Shown here in pieces: positions 63,001 through 64,000 of a stretch of 64,000 nt of DNA. Position 1 is the stretch's first letter; each line of letters starts with the position of its first letter. Location: contig NZ_JAPDNR010000001.1 in the NCBI RefSeq assembly GCF_025989125.1, forward strand, positions 5,320,087-5,384,086. The letters run 5' to 3'. Below the pieces are notes generated by a model. The model made no database searches, was not told where the DNA came from, and worked only from the letters and a program-made list of their open reading frames with translations. The stretch is from Chitinophaga nivalis. GTDB taxonomy: Bacteria; Bacteroidota; Bacteroidia; Chitinophagales; Chitinophagaceae. The position numbers and the translations under genes were made by a program.

Positions 63001-64000
63001 ATGTTATTTTTTATCTCCTCCGTTACACTTTCTTCATCTGCAGTAGCAAGATGTATGTCGAGATAATCGTTGATATCGTAGGTTTCCTTTACCAGCTGAT
63101 GAGGAACGCCCTCTTTTTCCCCGAAAATGGTTCTCAGTATTTCATGACGGCGTATCACACTGTCCAGCGCTACACGCAACACTTCGGGGTTGATGTCGGG
63201 GTCCAGGGGGTAGCTACCGCCTATCGTATATCCGGCAGCGTTATCTGTCAATTGTTCTACCAGCCATATTCGCAGCTGTGAAGGCGAAAGCGTATAGCCA
63301 TCAGCAGGTGCCGCGGGCAGAATCGCTATTTCCTGCCCGGTGGTGGTGTGACTGATCAGGAGTGCCTGGTTCCTGATAGTGGTATGCCGGTAAAATCCCG
63401 TGAGCGGCGGCGCCACCCCAAATGTTTTTCTGACAGCAGTCAACAGGCTGATGACCTTCAGGCTGTGTCCTCCCAGTTCAAAAAAATCATCATCTACGCC
63501 TATCCTGTCGGTTCCGATACCGAGAATATGCTGCCAGATGGTTGTCAGCTTTTTCTCCGCAGCTGTCGCCGGTGGCGTATAGGCGATATCGTTAGCACCG
63601 TTTTCAGCTGTTACTTCCGGTAATAGGGCACGATTTACTTTCCCGTTGCTGGTAAGCGGTATACTATCTATCCTGCTATAATAGTCAGGTACCATATAAC
63701 GGGGCATACGGGTCAGCAGAAATGCCTTTACGTCTCCGGGCGTCAGCGGCTGTATACTTACCAGGTACGCTACCAGTTTACCTTCCGCGCTATCTTCATT
63801 TTTCCGGAGCATCACGGTAGCGGCAGTAATGAAAGGATGCTGTAACAACTGACTTTCAATTTCACCCAGCTCCACCCGGAATCCTCTTATCTTCACCTGA
63901 TCATCATTTCTTCCGAGGAATTCGATATTGCCATCCGGCAGCCATCGCCCCAGATCACCGGTCCGGTACAGGCGGGCCGTCTGTCCGAAAGGATCTGCAA
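60072..64000 (-). CDS. NRPS subunit, 5' end outside window (A-PCP-C-A-PCP visible)
   Basis: 1308 visible residues; the frame is open to the right edge with no start, so the real gene begins outside. Visible order: C-terminal part of an A domain (YRTGDLGRW near the edge, then KIRGFRVELGEIE); PCP (GGHSLK, Ser near 63469); condensation domain with HHIISDGWS near 62900; a complete A domain (YTSGSTGQPKG near 61480, YRSGDLG, and VKLNGQRVELPEIE); and a PCP (GGNSIK, Ser near 60289). The second A domain keeps the alpha-amino-binding Asp (FDAAVMD near 61330). The pocket reads roughly D-A-M-H-V-L-G-I-T by manual alignment to GrsA, which I cannot match to a substrate. The chain then passes to the KS-AT-KR-ACP protein. 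No epimerisation domain is seen. Confidence 0.94.
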   Translation of the reverse strand, partial: ADPFGQTARLYRTGDLGRWLPDGNIEFLGRNDDQVKIRGFRVELGEIESQLLQHPFITAATVMLRKNEDSAEGKLVAYLVSIQPLTPGDVKAFLLTRMPRYMVPDYYSRIDSIPLTSNGKVNRALLPEVTAENGANDIAYTPPATAAEKKLTTIWQHILGIGTDRIGVDDDFFELGGHSLKVISLLTAVRKTFGVAPPLTGFYRHTTIRNQALLISHTTTGQEIAILPAAPADGYTLSPSQLRIWLVEQLTDNAAGYTIGGSYPLDPDINPEVLRVALDSVIRRHEILRTIFGEKEGVPHQLVKETYDINDYLDIHLATADEESVTEEIKNNIAGTRFNLETGPLLKLAFVNNGKKAVLFFNMHHIISDGWSMEILLRDLFTYYDAAIAGEIPQLPPLPIQYKDYAAWLPPYLAGEKLRSMEEYWIAQLSGTLPLLRLPADFEQDNAISATAGTYEVVVDATLHNHIRQFILEHNSSLFGLFIAACKIVLSRLTGLTDIITGIPVANRDPDEVKDLIGCFLNTLMLRDKVDAQQPFVAFLQEVNNTLVNGLENQAYPFEQLLDKLQIDKHFHHFPVSPVFLNMLNFNNTVRALPENYVPVDNPHTGFTRFDLECYFEAVENGLIISCTYKNKLFKPATIASWMNAIVDVLQQVMVHPAILINEVALFREPVERTLMPVPRQPFVPFEATAVNQSVVARFEEIVQRCPDNVAVNEEGIIFTYATLNACANGLATRLMEQRMADRYKVALLMEHGIEAIIGMLAVLKAGLTYVPLDPHFPVERLVYILEDIDCGLMIASPGEMELAATITAKLPEVPVLVYKDIAPEEENIGVDIAPDSPAYILYTSGSTGQPKGVIQLHGNILHFIRVYTNNLHIDAADRLSLMPAYTFDAAVMDIYGALLNGASLYPYDIKQRGLEQLGDWLTACGISIVHTVPTIYRYFISKLQEEVFENIRLVVLGGEAVYKYDFDNFKKHFGSNAILINGYGPTESTITLQKFLDHHSVVTAGSISIGYPVTDTQIYLLHADGRLAGIYEEGEIVYKSKYLAQGYLNKPEQTAKVFTTDPFTGTERVYRSGDLGRLLPNGEIEFIGRKDNQVKLNGQRVELPEIELQLLKIPLIAEAVVVVKTWNGEDTLVAYLRVVAPLETTEVKRSLAATLPAYMVPARYVLLEQFPLTATGKISRMDLPEPAETAVPLAPYVAPVNNVEATLVDIWSEVLQIAKEKISTGYSFFDLGGNSIKLIKANALISRAFNRKLPVTTLFNYPNIHSLAAWLGGGELAAVSATDEELDTAVGRMEDLLKLINDNHDEA

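Noticed and set aside
1..64000. CRISPR arrays, tRNA or rRNA genes, insertion sequences, integrase or att sites
   Set aside because: None seen; the only long repeats are within homologous PKS modules and the inverted repeats are intergenic hairpins.

Overview
The window (about 47-48% GC by eye) looks like part of a Bacteroidota chromosome, most likely a Chitinophaga-type organism. Evidence: A-rich leaders without clear Shine-Dalgarno sequences, a few non-ATG starts, a double-glycine leader peptide of the kind common in this phylum, and giant biosynthetic genes typical of such gliding bacteria. The species is an inference. Almost everything is on the minus strand, so biosynthetic order runs right to left.

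Right part (about 46.0 kb to beyond 64 kb): one tight minus-strand operon for a hybrid NRPS/PKS. It begins off the right edge with an NRPS subunit (A-PCP-C-A-PCP visible), followed by a PKS module with its own acyltransferase (KS-AT-KR-ACP) and a terminal NRPS module (TubC-type docking domain-C-A-PCP-TE). It then carries small genes: a 2-hydroxyacid dehydrogenase relative, a RidA-family protein, an SHMT-like PLP enzyme, a cyclic-peptide exporter of the SyrD/PvdE type and a D-threonine-aldolase-like PLP enzyme. A strong hairpin plus U-tract about 0.3 kb beyond the last gene looks like its terminator.

Middle part (about 40.9-46.0 kb): an interval holding a truncated EamA transporter, a D-alanine-D-alanine ligase homologue (possible resistance gene), a small double-glycine leader peptide, a small secreted protein and a BaeB/PksB-like metallo-beta-lactamase hydrolase.

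Left part (40.9 kb to beyond 1): an AT-less (trans-AT) PKS on three consecutive giant proteins of 6213, 5628 and at least 1794 residues. It starts with a methyltransferase-GNAT-ACP loading module, then ten KS-containing modules (the tenth incomplete). By domain logic: starter; M1 KS-ACPx3; M2 KS-DH(His to Tyr)-KR-ACP; M3 KS-ACPx2; M4 to M6 KS-DH-KR-ACP; M7 KS-ACPx2; M8 KS-MT-ACP; M9 KS-DH-KR-MT-ACP; M10 KS-KR-MT... Predicted chain: an acetyl or methyl-branched starter, keto positions at M1, M3, M7 and M8, a hydroxyl at M2, a conjugated triene from M4-M6 and C-methyl branches from M8-M10. Modules 5 and 9 are each split between two proteins. No acyltransferase, enoyl reductase, HMG-CoA-synthase cassette, phosphopantetheinyl transferase or release domain for this line lies inside the window, so the missing parts must be to the left or elsewhere.

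The two assembly lines differ in AT strategy and are separated by divergently oriented genes, so they are probably two adjacent gene clusters. No rRNA, tRNA, CRISPR array, insertion sequence or integrase was seen.
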